A stretch of DNA of 64,000 bases, from positions 3,518,001-3,582,000 of the forward strand of contig NZ_CP129236.1 of assembly GCF_030413615.1 (NCBI RefSeq). Reading direction: 5' to 3'. The notes under the pieces are model-generated. The model was not told where the DNA came from, did no database searches, and was given only the letters and a program-made list of their open reading frames with translations. A program made the position numbers and the translations under genes. This document shows, in pieces, positions 17,945 through 27,075 of the stretch (position 1 is its first letter; each line of letters opens with the position of its first letter). The stretch comes from Planococcus shixiaomingii (GTDB lineage Bacteria; Bacillota; Bacilli; Bacillales_A; Planococcaceae).

Positions 17945-19371
17945 ACAACCCCTCCTTGTTTCTCAACCTCAGACTTGACATACTTTTTCACTTCAAACGA
18001 CTGCTGGACAATGCGCCGCGCTTCTTTGATGTCGGCTATTTCACCTAATGCAATCAGCTGTACGACAAGGTTTCCTATAGCAGTCGCTTCGACTGGTCCG
18101 GCAAACACCTCTTTTTTCGTAGTATCTGCAATCAGCTGGTTCAGCAGTTCGTTCTGCGACCCGCCACCAATCACATTTATCGATTTAAATTCTTTTTCAA
18201 AAATGTCCTCGATTTCAAACACTGCCCTTTGGTAACTGTTCACCAGGCTTTCAAAGATGCACTTGGCGATTTCCCCTGGGCTTTCAGGCACTTTTTGTCC
18301 GGTTTCCATGCAATACCCTTGGATTTCTTCCACCATGTTTTCGGGTTTCAAAAACCTGGAATCATCGACATTCACTAATGCCGTAGTTTCAGCAACCGCT
18401 TTTGACAGCTCCACCAAGTCACTGAAGGAATACCGGTTGCTGTAGTTTCTCCGGACTTCCTGGATCATCCATAGTCCCATAATATTTTTCAGGAAGCGGA
18501 ATTGATAATCCATTCCGCCTTCATTTGTAAAGTTGTAATCCAAGGCCTTCGTGACACAGATTGGAAAATAATTTTCCACACCGATCAAGGACCACGTGCC
18601 CGAACTAATATAGATGGTATCTTCCAATTGCGGAATCGCCAAAACGGCAGAACCGGTATCGTGTGTCGCCGGCAAAATGACGTCCATCGTGAAGCCAAAC
18701 TCCGCTGCCAATTCTTTTTTTATCGGCCCCAGAACGGTTTTTGGCATTCGGATTTCCTGAAACATCTTATAATTCAAGCCCAAGGCATTGATGATGTCTT
18801 TGTCCCAATTTCTCGTGAACGCGTTGATCAGCTGGGTAGACGTTGCATTGGTGTATTCGTTGGTTTTTTCGCCGCTCAATAAAAAATTCAAGTAGTCCGG
18901 TATCATCAGGAAGGTTGCCGCTTTTTCAAGCACTTCGGGCTGTTGCTTTTTCAAGGCGTACAATTGATAAATGGTATTGAACTTCTGAAATTGAATGCCC
19001 GTTTCGAGATACAGCCGTTCTTTCATGAAAATCCCGATCACTTCTTCCATAATCCCATCCGTGCGCGGATCCCGGTAAGCAACGGCATCTGTCAACAGGT
19101 GATCGTGTTCATCAAGAAGCACAAAATCCACCGCCCAAGTGTCGATTCCTATGCTTACCGGCACTATGCCCAAATTCCCGCATTTTTTGATGCCGCTTTT
19201 TATCTCGTCAAACAGAGCTTCTATGTTCCAGCAAAAATGGCCGTTCTTTTCAATGATTTCATTTCCGAACCGATGGACTTCCTCCAGTTCCAGACGGCCC
19301 TTCTCCAAACTCCCGAGAACCAGACGACCGCTCGATGCGCCGATATCTACAGAGAGGCAGTATTTTTTCAT
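17941..19371 (-). CDS. rhaB: L-rhamnulokinase (FGGY family)
   Basis: A 476-residue FGGY-family kinase that phosphorylates L-rhamnulose with ATP. The N-terminal [13 protein letters not shown] is the rhamnulokinase-type phosphate loop, [13 protein letters not shown] is the catalytic region, and [18 protein letters not shown] is the C-terminal ADP-binding motif. It starts 19 bp after rhaEW with GGAGGTG as RBS. Confidence 0.96.
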   Translation of the reverse strand: MKKYCLSVDIGASSGRLVLGSLEKGRLELEEVHRFGNEIIEKNGHFCWNIEALFDEIKSGIKKCGNLGIVPVSIGIDTWAVDFVLLDEHDHLLTDAVAYRDPRTDGIMEEVIGIFMKERLYLETGIQFQKFNTIYQLYALKKQQPEVLEKAATFLMIPDYLNFLLSGEKTNEYTNATSTQLINAFTRNWDKDIINALGLNYKMFQEIRMPKTVLGPIKKELAAEFGFTMDVILPATHDTGSAVLAIPQLEDTIYISSGTWSLIGVENYFPICVTKALDYNFTNEGGMDYQFRFLKNIMGLWMIQEVRRNYSNRYSFSDLVELSKAVAETTALVNVDDSRFLKPENMVEEIQGYCMETGQKVPESPGEIAKCIFESLVNSYQRAVFEIEDIFEKEFKSINVIGGGSQNELLNQLIADTTKKEVFAGPVEATAIGNLVVQLIALGEIADIKEARRIVQQSFEVKKYVKSEVEKQGGVV

Positions 19372-19390
19372 GGGACACCTCCGCTTTTTG

Positions 19391-21460
19391 TTATCGGGTA
19401 AAGGCAGCCGGCACTCCGCCGTCTACGGTAATCATGCAGCCAGTCGTTTTTTCCGCTTTGGATGAAGACAGGAACAGAATGGATTCCGCAATGTCTTTCG
19501 GGTAAATATTCACCATTAAAGTTGTGCGTTTGCGGTAATGCTCTTCCAGTTCATCGGGCTCGATGCCGTATGCAGCAGCCCTTTCTTCACGCCATCTCGA
19601 TCCCCAGATGGCTGATCCCTGCAATACAGCATCAGGCAGCACGGAATTTACGCGTATCCCGAATTCTCCTCCTTCAGCGGCAATGCATCTTGCCAGATGG
19701 GCTTCGAGCGCTTTGACCGAGCTGTAAGCGGCTGCGTTCTTGCCGGCATAGACCGAGTTTTTCGAACCGATAAAAACCATGCTGCCGCCGATCGCTTGAT
19801 CTTTCATTTGCTTGAACGCTTCACGAGCCACCAAAAAATAACCGGTTCCAAGCACGTTCATATTCAAATTCCATTCTTTCAATGTTGTTTCATCAAACGG
19901 ACTCGAAGTTGCAAGTCCGGCATTATTGACAATAATATCTACGCCGCCATATGTTAAAGCTGTTTGTTGAAAAGCTGCTTGTATTTGCTCTTCGCTCGTC
20001 ACATCCATTTTCAAGGCAACGGCGCGGTCCTCGCCAAATTCTTCTACAAGTTCAGCGGCAATTTTTTCAGCGCCTTCAAGATTCAGATCTGCCAGGACGA
20101 CGTGCGCCCCTTGAGCAACAAATTGCCGGCATGTTTCACTGCCGATCCCGCCAGCCCCGCCTGTAACAAACGCCACTTTGCGTGAGAACTCCGCTTCTGC
20201 CGGAGCGAGCGACAGCTTATAAAGTTCCAGCGGCCAGTATTCAATATTGTAGGATTCATTTTCGTTCAGCGAAACGAAATTCCCAAGAGTCGTCGAGCCT
20301 TTCATAACCGCTATTGCACGGCGGTAAAGCTGCCCGCTGACTTTCGCCATGGCGATATTTTTACCGGTGTTCACCATGCCTATTCCGGGAATCAGGATGA
20401 CTCGCGGAGCAGGCTCGAACATGACGTCGCCTTCGTTTTTATTGCGTTCGAAGTAAGCTTTGTATTCTTCTTTAAAATTTGCGATTCCCGCTGCAAGTGC
20501 CTTGATCAGTTGCTCGGCATCTTTTGTGGCAGGATCCCAATCAACAAACAGCGGCTTCATCTTCGTATGGACCAAGTGATCGGGGCATGCAGCACCGACT
20601 TGCGACAAAGCGGCAGCATCCTGGCTATTAACGAATTGCAGGACATCATGCCCCGCATCATACGTTAAGAGCATTTTCTTTTCTTCACTGACAGATCCAC
20701 GGATAAATGGCATCACTCTGGCAAGAATGCTTTTTTGTTCGTCTTCCGGCAACGAATCGTATTTTCTGCCGCCGAAGATTTTACCTTTTTCAATTCGATC
20801 CTGGATAAAACTCTCTGCTTCATTGATGACCGATATGGTTTTCTCATAGCTTTCTTTTGCAGTTTCTCCCCAAACGACAAGTCCGTGTTTTTCCATTAAA
20901 ACAAGGTCTGCAGCAGGGTTATTACGGACTCCTTCTGCAATCATTTTAGACAGGGTAAAGCCAGGACGGACGTACGGCACCCAGACAAAGCGATCCCCGT
21001 AAATCTCTTTTGCCAGCTCTTTTCCGTTATCCGCACAGCAAAGGCTGATAATGGCATCCGGATGCGTATGGTCAACGTGCTTAAAAGGCAGAAAGGCGTG
21101 AAGCAAGGTTTCAATTGAAGCACGCGGATGCTTGCTGTCGATCATGCAATGGGATAAGTATTCCACCATCTCTTCGTCCGGCATTTCGTTCCGCTCCATC
21201 AGCGGACGGATCGCTTCAAGGTCCAACCCTGTGAAGTTTTCAGCTCCCATGGTGGCAAGGTCCGATCCGCTTCCCTTGACCCACATCACTTCGATTTCCC
21301 GGCCGCGGAAATCCTTTTCAGTTGTCTTCATCGACGTATTGCCGCCGCCCCAATTGCAGACAGCGCGGTCAGATCCGATTAAGTTCGAACGGTAGACAAG
21401 TTCACTGAGGCCTACCGCTAATGTGCTGGCTTTTTCTTCGCTCCATAGTTTCTGTACCAT
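19391..21460 (-). CDS. rhaEW: Bifunctional rhamnulose-1-phosphate aldolase/lactaldehyde dehydrogenase
   Basis: A 689-residue fusion. Residues 1-420 are a class II aldolase/adducin-type domain (VDHTHPDAI with metal-binding histidines, LMEKHGLVVWG). Residues 425-689 are a classical SDR (TGGAGGIGSE, NNAGLA, YSSVK). The known RhaEW of B. subtilis and others splits L-rhamnulose-1-phosphate to dihydroxyacetone phosphate and L-lactaldehyde, and the SDR part oxidises the aldehyde to L-lactate with NAD. It is the first gene of the catabolic run rhaEW-rhaB-rhaA-rhaR-HPr-like-lutABC. The RBS is GGAGG. Confidence 0.95.
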   Translation of the reverse strand: MVQKLWSEEKASTLAVGLSELVYRSNLIGSDRAVCNWGGGNTSMKTTEKDFRGREIEVMWVKGSGSDLATMGAENFTGLDLEAIRPLMERNEMPDEEMVEYLSHCMIDSKHPRASIETLLHAFLPFKHVDHTHPDAIISLCCADNGKELAKEIYGDRFVWVPYVRPGFTLSKMIAEGVRNNPAADLVLMEKHGLVVWGETAKESYEKTISVINEAESFIQDRIEKGKIFGGRKYDSLPEDEQKSILARVMPFIRGSVSEEKKMLLTYDAGHDVLQFVNSQDAAALSQVGAACPDHLVHTKMKPLFVDWDPATKDAEQLIKALAAGIANFKEEYKAYFERNKNEGDVMFEPAPRVILIPGIGMVNTGKNIAMAKVSGQLYRRAIAVMKGSTTLGNFVSLNENESYNIEYWPLELYKLSLAPAEAEFSRKVAFVTGGAGGIGSETCRQFVAQGAHVVLADLNLEGAEKIAAELVEEFGEDRAVALKMDVTSEEQIQAAFQQTALTYGGVDIIVNNAGLATSSPFDETTLKEWNLNMNVLGTGYFLVAREAFKQMKDQAIGGSMVFIGSKNSVYAGKNAAAYSSVKALEAHLARCIAAEGGEFGIRVNSVLPDAVLQGSAIWGSRWREERAAAYGIEPDELEEHYRKRTTLMVNIYPKDIAESILFLSSSKAEKTTGCMITVDGGVPAAFTR

Positions 21461-21479
21461 AAGTACCTCCGGTGTAGTT

Positions 21480-21501
21480 AGTTTTGACAGTTGTCGAAAC
21501 T
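21480..21501. promoter_or_regulatory. Candidate RhaR operator upstream of rhaEW
   Basis: The inverted repeat has arms AGTTTTGACA (21480-21489) and TGTCGAAACT (21492-21501), matching at 9 of 10 positions around a GT centre. It lies about 20 bp before the rhaEW start, where a DeoR repressor would block transcription. Assignment to RhaR is inference from position. Confidence 0.5.
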
Positions 21502-21600
21502 GTACTGGTAGTGATGCTAGCTCTTACATGGGTTTGATTGGAAACCGAACGACCAAAAAAATTTAAAATCTCATTTACAATTGATTACACATTCTTTGAA

Positions 21601-21682
21601 GAAAGAGCGGAAGGAGGCGACTCCAGCGGAAAAAGAGGGCCAGGCGAGACCCCGGAAGGCGTCCTCCTCCAGCGATTTCTTC
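21601..21682. repeat. Dispersed Bacillales-type intergenic repeat remnant
   Basis: A GC-rich block with AGCGGAAGGAGGCGACTCC and CCAGGCGAGACCCCGGAAGG, ending in CGTCCTCCTCC. It resembles a short non-coding element I know as widespread between genes in Bacillus and Planococcaceae. It fills the gap between rhaM and rhaEW. I see no reading frame in it. Copy number in the genome cannot be judged here. Confidence 0.5.
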
Positions 21683-21736
21683 CCCCTTCTTCTCTTCAGC
21701 AAAATCAAATAAGAACCATGTAACTATGCAAAACCA

Positions 21737-22063
21737 TCACTTTAAATAAAATACTTCCTTCAATGGCTTAATCGGTTCCGCTTCATTGAAATCAAATGAT
21801 CCTTGTACCATATTTGAAGTGAGGGCATTCCATTTATTGCAGGCTTCGCTTTGGGCTATATAAGCAAATGCGCCATCAACGTCATCGCACTCAAAGCAGT
21901 AAAAAAATTGTGCGCCGTTTTGAAAGATGGAGTAATTCTTGATTCCTGCTTTTGAATGTTCGTCGAGAACTTCACGCCACGGTTCTTCGTGAAGTTTCAC
22001 GTAATCCTCTAAAAGCTCTTCTTTTATCATCCATGTCCAAGCGAACTTATTGCTTTTCTCCAT
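21737..22063 (-). CDS. rhaM: L-rhamnose mutarotase
   Basis: A 108-residue protein of the RhaM family, which interconverts alpha and beta L-rhamnose so that RhaA receives its preferred anomer. Seen in the sequence: FAWTWMIKEELLEDY at the N-terminus, a conserved His (KLHEEPW), and the aromatic-rich core FQNGAQFFYCFEC. It lies between the ABC binding protein and rhaEW on the same strand, with AGGAGG as RBS. In B. subtilis the homologue (yulD) sits between rhaB and rhaA, so the order has changed here. Confidence 0.93.
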   Translation of the reverse strand: MEKSNKFAWTWMIKEELLEDYVKLHEEPWREVLDEHSKAGIKNYSIFQNGAQFFYCFECDDVDGAFAYIAQSEACNKWNALTSNMVQGSFDFNEAEPIKPLKEVFYLK

Positions 22064-22081
22064 GGTCTTCCTCCTATTACT

Positions 22082-22168
22082 AAAGTGTTCCGGCTTTCCC
22101 GTTATAGCAAAAGGATATTGACAGGAAGCAGCTGCTTCCCATCAACATCTTTTTCACACGAAGCCGGA
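22082..22168 (-). other. Large hairpin between the rhamnose-binding protein gene and rhaM
   Basis: The outer arms are GTCCGGCTTC and GAAAGCCGGA (minus strand), enclosing a perfect 16-bp palindrome GGAAGCAGCTGCTTCC at 22122-22137. There is no long T run, so it is more likely an mRNA-stabilising or partial termination structure at the 3' end of the binding-protein message than a full terminator. Confidence 0.55.
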
Positions 22169-22181
22169 CTTTTCGGTTTGT

Positions 22182-23234
22182 TTAGTACACTTCTTTCCAC
22201 TCTGCAATATTTTCTTTATCAAATCGGAATGGTTCTCCTAACATAACCTGTGTTCCTTCTCCGTCTTCAACAATTTCTTTTTCTCCAAGGCGCCCAGCTT
22301 CGAATTTTTCTCCAAGTTTCCCTGTGATTTCGCCTTCTACTAAAGCCACAGCAGTCATTCCCGCTCCGTAGCCAACGTCAATTGGATTCCATAGGAACAT
22401 TGCCGGGGAAACGCCATTTTCAATATACGTTGCCATTTCGCTTGGAAGCCCCAGACCAGTCAAAGCGATTTTACCTTCCAAGCCTTTATCAGTAAGAACT
22501 TTTCCTGCAGCAGCTATCCCTACAGTCGTAGGTGAAACAATGGCTTTTAAATCTGGGTATTGCAGCAGCAAAGCTTCTGTTTCTGAAGTGCTCTTATCAC
22601 GCAAGTCATCGCCATATGCAACTTTTACAAGTTCCACTTTGTCGTATTCGGGTTTTTCAAGTTCTTTTTTCATCCACTCGATCCATAAGTTTTGGTTGGA
22701 AGCTTGGGATGTCGCACTCAAGACGGCAATCTGGCCTTCACCGTTGATCATTTCAGATACTGCCTGGATTTGTGTGCGTCCAATAAGTTCCGGATCTGCT
22801 TGGTTCACGTGCACTAACCGGCTTTGAGGATTAACAGCCGCATCTGCAGAAAGCACTTTAATTCCCGCATCCATCGCTTTCTTTAAAACCGGCTGAAGTG
22901 CATCGATATCATTGCCTGTAATCAAAATAGAATCTACTTTTTGTGTGATCAACTGTTCGACGATTTGAATTTGCCCTTCAGCTGTGGGCTGATCTGGAGC
23001 ACGAAGAATTACTTCACCGCCCGCTTCTTTAATCGCTTCTTCAAAACCGTCCATCATTTTCTCGCCATAAGGATTACCTGTATTTTTAAATACCATAGCG
23101 TAGGTTTTGGCACCGTCTCCGCCAGAGTCTCCCGAAGCTGCATTTTGATCCGGTGCTGCTTCCTGGCTTCCACAAGCTGCCAGCATAGTTGCCGCTAAAC
23201 CAATCGTTGCCATCTTAGATAGAAATTTCTTCAT
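22182..23234 (-). CDS. rhaS: Rhamnose ABC transporter substrate-binding lipoprotein
   Basis: A 350-residue type I periplasmic binding protein. It has a lipoprotein signal peptide with lipobox LAAC at about residues 18-21 and then an Asp/Gly/Ser-rich linker. The ligand-binding fold is of the RbsB/RhaS type (MVFKNTGNPYGEKMMDGF, GNDIDALQPVLKKA, SADAAVNP). It probably delivers L-rhamnose to the permeases encoded just upstream. The rhamnose assignment comes from the neighbours, since this group also includes AI-2 and ribose binders. The name follows Rhizobium rhaS, not the E. coli regulator RhaS. Confidence 0.85.
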   Translation of the reverse strand: MKKFLSKMATIGLAATMLAACGSQEAAPDQNAASGDSGGDGAKTYAMVFKNTGNPYGEKMMDGFEEAIKEAGGEVILRAPDQPTAEGQIQIVEQLITQKVDSILITGNDIDALQPVLKKAMDAGIKVLSADAAVNPQSRLVHVNQADPELIGRTQIQAVSEMINGEGQIAVLSATSQASNQNLWIEWMKKELEKPEYDKVELVKVAYGDDLRDKSTSETEALLLQYPDLKAIVSPTTVGIAAAGKVLTDKGLEGKIALTGLGLPSEMATYIENGVSPAMFLWNPIDVGYGAGMTAVALVEGEITGKLGEKFEAGRLGEKEIVEDGEGTQVMLGEPFRFDKENIAEWKEVY

Positions 23235-23291
23235 CTTTTTTCGCCCCTTTAGTTTTGTTTTTTATACTTACAGCAGCAGGCTGCCCGTAAC

Positions 23292-24335
23292 CTATTCCAA
23301 TTGTTTCTTTCTGAACTTCTTGAATTTCCGGCTGACATTCAGCTTCGGTATCCCTACAGCCGCCAGCAGCAAAAGCCCTGTAATGACGAGCATTGTTTGA
23401 GAAGGAATGTTGATCAATCCCAGACCGTACTGCAGATAGCCGATAATGAAAACCGCAATGATTGCGCCAATCATCCGCCCTTTGCCTCCTGCTGTACTGA
23501 TTCCGCCTAAAGCGACCATGGCGATGACATCCAACTCGTACATCGTCGCTACATTTGGCCGTGTACTGCCCATGCGTGAAACCAAGAAAATTGCAGTAAC
23601 AGCAGCCATCACACCAGCTAACGTGAAAACGATGATTTTCACTTTATCAATTTGAACGCCTGAAAAGCGGCTGGCAGTCGTGTTGTTTCCCATTGCATAA
23701 ATTTGCCTGCCGAATGTTGTCTTATGAAGCAGCAGTGTAAAGACGATCGCCAGCACTGCAAACACAATTAAGATAAAAGGGATGCCGCCGACGTTGCCCC
23801 ATCCGAAAAAGCTGAACCATGTCGGGAAGTTTCCGGACGCTTGATCTTCCAAAATAACGTAGGCAATGCCCCGGTATAAAATCATTGTCCCGAGTGTTAC
23901 GATAACCGCTGAAAGCTCCTTGAATTTCACAATCAATAAACCATTGATCACTCCGCAGATTGCGCCAACGAGCAGACAAGCTACTAGTGCCGCTCCCATC
24001 GGAAGATTAAAATCATTGTACAAAGTTGCCATAATAACCGAAGATAAGGCGACGGTAGAACCGACAGATATATCAATGTCCCGAAGAATCATAATCATGA
24101 CCATCGGAAAGACGATGAACGCCTTATCCAGGAAAATCATTGTGGCATCTCTTAAACCGGCTGCGTTCAAAAAGAATGGCGAAAGGTTAGTGTTTATTAT
24201 CAGCACCAAGAAGAATACTAAAATCAATAGCCATTCCCATTGAAGAAAAAATTTCTTCCAAGAAAACTCTTGTTTATCTTTGAGTGTCCGCTGCACATAC
24301 TCACTTGGGTCAACCGCTTTTTGCGTCATAGTCAT
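23292..24335 (-). CDS. rhaQ: Rhamnose ABC transporter permease
   Basis: A 347-residue RbsC-type permease with about nine or ten membrane helices. The family landmarks RDIDISVGSTVALSS and the cytoplasmic-loop GNNTTASRFSGV are present. It starts inside the stop codon of the preceding permease gene (ATGA overlap) with AGGAGG, so the two are translated together and should form a heterodimer in the membrane. Which of the two is called P or Q is by convention only. Confidence 0.86.
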   Translation of the reverse strand: MTMTQKAVDPSEYVQRTLKDKQEFSWKKFFLQWEWLLILVFFLVLIINTNLSPFFLNAAGLRDATMIFLDKAFIVFPMVMIMILRDIDISVGSTVALSSVIMATLYNDFNLPMGAALVACLLVGAICGVINGLLIVKFKELSAVIVTLGTMILYRGIAYVILEDQASGNFPTWFSFFGWGNVGGIPFILIVFAVLAIVFTLLLHKTTFGRQIYAMGNNTTASRFSGVQIDKVKIIVFTLAGVMAAVTAIFLVSRMGSTRPNVATMYELDVIAMVALGGISTAGGKGRMIGAIIAVFIIGYLQYGLGLINIPSQTMLVITGLLLLAAVGIPKLNVSRKFKKFRKKQLE

Positions 24336-25366
24336 ATCTTCCTCCTCAGCAGATTATTTCTGTCTACTCCTCTTTTAACGAGGGCGTTTATGATGACGGC
24401 TATCAAAATGATTGATCCCTGTATCGCCATTTGCCAGAATGGCGATACGTTCATTAATGGAAGAGCGTTGTTCAAGATACCGAGTAAAAACGCGCCTAAG
24501 ATAACGCCTGAAATTTTGCCGGATCCTCCGGCGATGCTTACACCGCCAAGAATACATGCTGCTATAACGGTCAATTCATAACCGGAAGCGGTGTCTCCCT
24601 GGGCGGAAGCAAATTTCGAGACCCATAAAACTCCTGATAATCCGGACAGGCCTCCCATAACGGAATAGACAATCAACAGAATTTTGGTTTGATTGATGCC
24701 GCTGACTTTCGCCGATTCCGGATTGCTTCCGACCGCGTAAATCTGCCTTCCTGTCCTTGTGTGATTGATAAAGTAAAAAGCGACGATATAAATGATGATC
24801 GCTATAAATACCAGTGTATTGATTCCAAGAATTTTGCTGGTTGCAATAGACACAAAGCTTGGTGGCATCTGATAAGAACTGATCCATTGTCCATCGCTGA
24901 TCGTATAATTCAGCCCCCGGAAAATATTCATCATAGCCAACGTCGCTATGATAGGAAGAATCCCGATATTCGCTACCAGAAACCCGATGACAACGCCGCA
25001 AACTATGCCTATAGCCGTTCCTATCAAAATCGCCAAGATAGGATGCAAACCGCTGTATACACTTACAGTCTGCGCAACGATCATCCCCGATAAAGCAAGA
25101 GTGGAACCGATTGACAAGTCAATTCCTCTCGTAATCAGGACGAGCATCATTCCCAATGCGAGAATGCTGAGGATAGCCGTGTTCGTGATCATATCGGTCA
25201 AATTGCCAATTGTTAAAAAGCTCGAATTTTTCGTTTGAACGATGATACAAAGCAGAATGATAAAAGCTAATAATCCCAGTTCTCGGAACTTCGAAACTGC
25301 TGCCAGTTTGGAGGCTTTCTTCTCCGCTGGAATATCTGCGGAATTGTCTATAACTGATTCAGCCAT
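24332..25366 (-). CDS. rhaP: Rhamnose ABC transporter permease
   Basis: A 344-residue RbsC-type permease. LITRGIDLSIGSTLALSG and GSNPESAKVSGIN are the paired landmarks of this family. It follows the ATPase gene by 27 bp and overlaps the next permease gene by four bases. The RBS is GAGGTGG. It should form the channel with the partner permease. Confidence 0.86.
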   Translation of the reverse strand: MAESVIDNSADIPAEKKASKLAAVSKFRELGLLAFIILLCIIVQTKNSSFLTIGNLTDMITNTAILSILALGMMLVLITRGIDLSIGSTLALSGMIVAQTVSVYSGLHPILAILIGTAIGIVCGVVIGFLVANIGILPIIATLAMMNIFRGLNYTISDGQWISSYQMPPSFVSIATSKILGINTLVFIAIIIYIVAFYFINHTRTGRQIYAVGSNPESAKVSGINQTKILLIVYSVMGGLSGLSGVLWVSKFASAQGDTASGYELTVIAACILGGVSIAGGSGKISGVILGAFLLGILNNALPLMNVSPFWQMAIQGSIILIAVIINALVKRGVDRNNLLRRKI

Positions 25367-25393
25367 TCTGATCCACCTCTTTTCCTTCCTGTC

Positions 25394-26905
25394 TTATCCA
25401 ACATTTTTCTTAACTTTATCGGCCATCGATGCCTCAAGAATCTTTTCTTGGGTTACGTTTTCCCGATCCAAAATTTTGGTGATTCTGCCGGCGCGCATGA
25501 CTGCGATTCGGTCGCTCATTCCGATTACTTCCAGCATTTCCGAAGAAACAAGGATGATGCCGTAGCCTTGAGCTGCCAGTTCGTTGATAATTTCATAAAT
25601 TGCTGTCTTGGCACCTACGTCTACACCTTTTGTCGGTTCGTCGAGGATGATGACATCCAACTGCGCTGTCAGCAGTTTTGCTACGGCAACTTTCTGCTGA
25701 TTGCCACCTGACAAGGAACTGACCAAATCAAAAACACTGTTCGCTTTCACATGCATTTTTTCAGCCAGATTTTTTGTAAATGTATGTTCTTTCTTTTCAT
25801 TCAGCCAGCCTTTACTGCTAAAGCTTTTTAAAGCTGATAACGTGATATTCCGTCCAATGCTCCACTGCAGCACCAGGCCTTGCAGCTGCCTGTCTTCCGG
25901 CAAATAACCGATGCCCAGTTTTATCGCTTCTTTCGGGCTTTGTATGCTTACCTTTTGCCCGTTCAATTCGATTGTTCCTTTGTCATAAGGCATTATTCCG
26001 AAAAGTGCTTGGCACACTTCCGTCCGGCCGGCACCGACGAGCCCTGTTAATCCTAAAATCTCCCCTTTGGAGAGTGTAAAAGAGATATCCGCAAAATAAC
26101 CTGCTTTGCTGAGCCCTTGCACTTCCAAGAGTTTCGCCCCCACTTCCCCTGTCCGATCAGGGAATACCTGGTTGATTTCCCGGCCAACCATTGCAACAAT
26201 CAGGGCATCGTTTGAAATTTCATCAATTCCCCAAGAGCCGATATACTTGGCGTCACGCAGCACCGTAACCTGTGATGCAAGACGGTACATGTCTTCAAAG
26301 CGATGTGAGATAAAAATGATCGATGCGCCTTGATCTCTGAGACTTTCTGCAATCTTATAAAGCTCTTCACTTTCCCTTGAAGTTAAAGCAGCTGTCGGTT
26401 CATCCATAATGATGATTTTTGCATGGGTTGAAATCGCTTTAGCAATTTCAACGATTTGCTGCTGCGCTACACTTAAAGATCCCATTTCGGCTTTTGGGTC
26501 AATAGATGAACTTAATGACCGCAAAATTTTTCTTGCTTCTTCGTGCATTTCTTTCCAAAGCAGCCGTCCCGTTATTTTTTGAACTTTTGCATGACCCATA
26601 AATATATTTTCAGTCACACTTAAATCCGGATAATTAGTCACATGTTGGTAAATTGCGGCTATTCCGACTGCCTGAGCATCGTTTGGCCCAGAAAACTCCA
26701 CTTTCTCTCCGTTCAGGAACATCTCTCCTTCATCTGGAGCGTGGACACCTGTGATTACTTTTATAAATGTTGATTTACCTGCGCCATTTTCACCCATCAG
26801 TGCATGGATTTCCCCTGGCTTCAATTTAAAATGCACACCGTCCAGCGCTGTGACACCGGGAAACCTTTTGGTAATGCCTCTTAGTTCCAACACATATTCA
26901 GACAT
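25394..26905 (-). CDS. rhaT: Rhamnose ABC transporter ATP-binding protein (two ABC domains)
   Basis: A 503-residue sugar importer ATPase with two fused nucleotide-binding domains, as in RbsA/MglA. Domain 1 has Walker A GENGAGKST, signature LSVAQQQ and MDEPTAALT. Domain 2 has the usual altered Walker A GLVGAGRTE, signature LSGGNQQK and LDEPTKGVD. The start at 26905 (GGGAG 7 nt upstream) gives the family N-terminus; an upstream in-frame ATG at 26944 lacks a site. It opens the transport run rhaT-rhaP-rhaQ-rhaS-rhaM. The name follows Rhizobium usage and is not the E. coli rhamnose-H+ symporter. Confidence 0.88.
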   Translation of the reverse strand: MSEYVLELRGITKRFPGVTALDGVHFKLKPGEIHALMGENGAGKSTFIKVITGVHAPDEGEMFLNGEKVEFSGPNDAQAVGIAAIYQHVTNYPDLSVTENIFMGHAKVQKITGRLLWKEMHEEARKILRSLSSSIDPKAEMGSLSVAQQQIVEIAKAISTHAKIIIMDEPTAALTSRESEELYKIAESLRDQGASIIFISHRFEDMYRLASQVTVLRDAKYIGSWGIDEISNDALIVAMVGREINQVFPDRTGEVGAKLLEVQGLSKAGYFADISFTLSKGEILGLTGLVGAGRTEVCQALFGIMPYDKGTIELNGQKVSIQSPKEAIKLGIGYLPEDRQLQGLVLQWSIGRNITLSALKSFSSKGWLNEKKEHTFTKNLAEKMHVKANSVFDLVSSLSGGNQQKVAVAKLLTAQLDVIILDEPTKGVDVGAKTAIYEIINELAAQGYGIILVSSEMLEVIGMSDRIAVMRAGRITKILDRENVTQEKILEASMADKVKKNVG

Positions 26906-26949
26906 AGATTCACTCCCAAACATATAGTAGTTTCGCTTTCGCAATTTTC

Positions 26950-26963
26950 TGATAGCGCTTTCA
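26950..26963 (-). promoter_or_regulatory. cre site (CcpA) in the rhaT promoter
   Basis: The minus strand reads TGAAAGCGCTATCA, a full match to the consensus TGWAANCGNTNWCA. It starts a few bases after the candidate -10 box, a position where CcpA binding represses. It implies glucose repression of rhamnose uptake. Confidence 0.8.
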
Positions 26964-26966
26964 TAA

Positions 26967-26995
26967 AGAGTATCCTTTTGGCCGTATTTCGGTAA
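26967..26995 (-). promoter_or_regulatory. Candidate rhaT operon promoter
   Basis: On the minus strand TTACCG (-35) and TACTCT (-10) are 17 bp apart, both poor matches to SigA, as expected for an activated promoter. Two CCGAAA direct repeats, 18 bp apart, overlap or precede the -35 and could bind the YesN-type regulator encoded just upstream. Confidence 0.45.
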
Positions 26996-27048
26996 GGAGA
27001 GAATTTTCGGAAAAAGGTGGATATTTCTCTGTTTGTTTTTGTTTGCAC

Positions 27049-27075
27049 TAAAAAAACCCCCATTTATGGGGGTTT
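27049..27075 (-). terminator. Terminator after the response regulator gene
   Basis: AAACCCCCAT and ATGGGGGTTT form a 10-bp stem with a 2-nt loop, followed on the minus strand by a T run. It overlaps the stop codon of the response regulator gene and separates it from rhaT. Confidence 0.9.
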
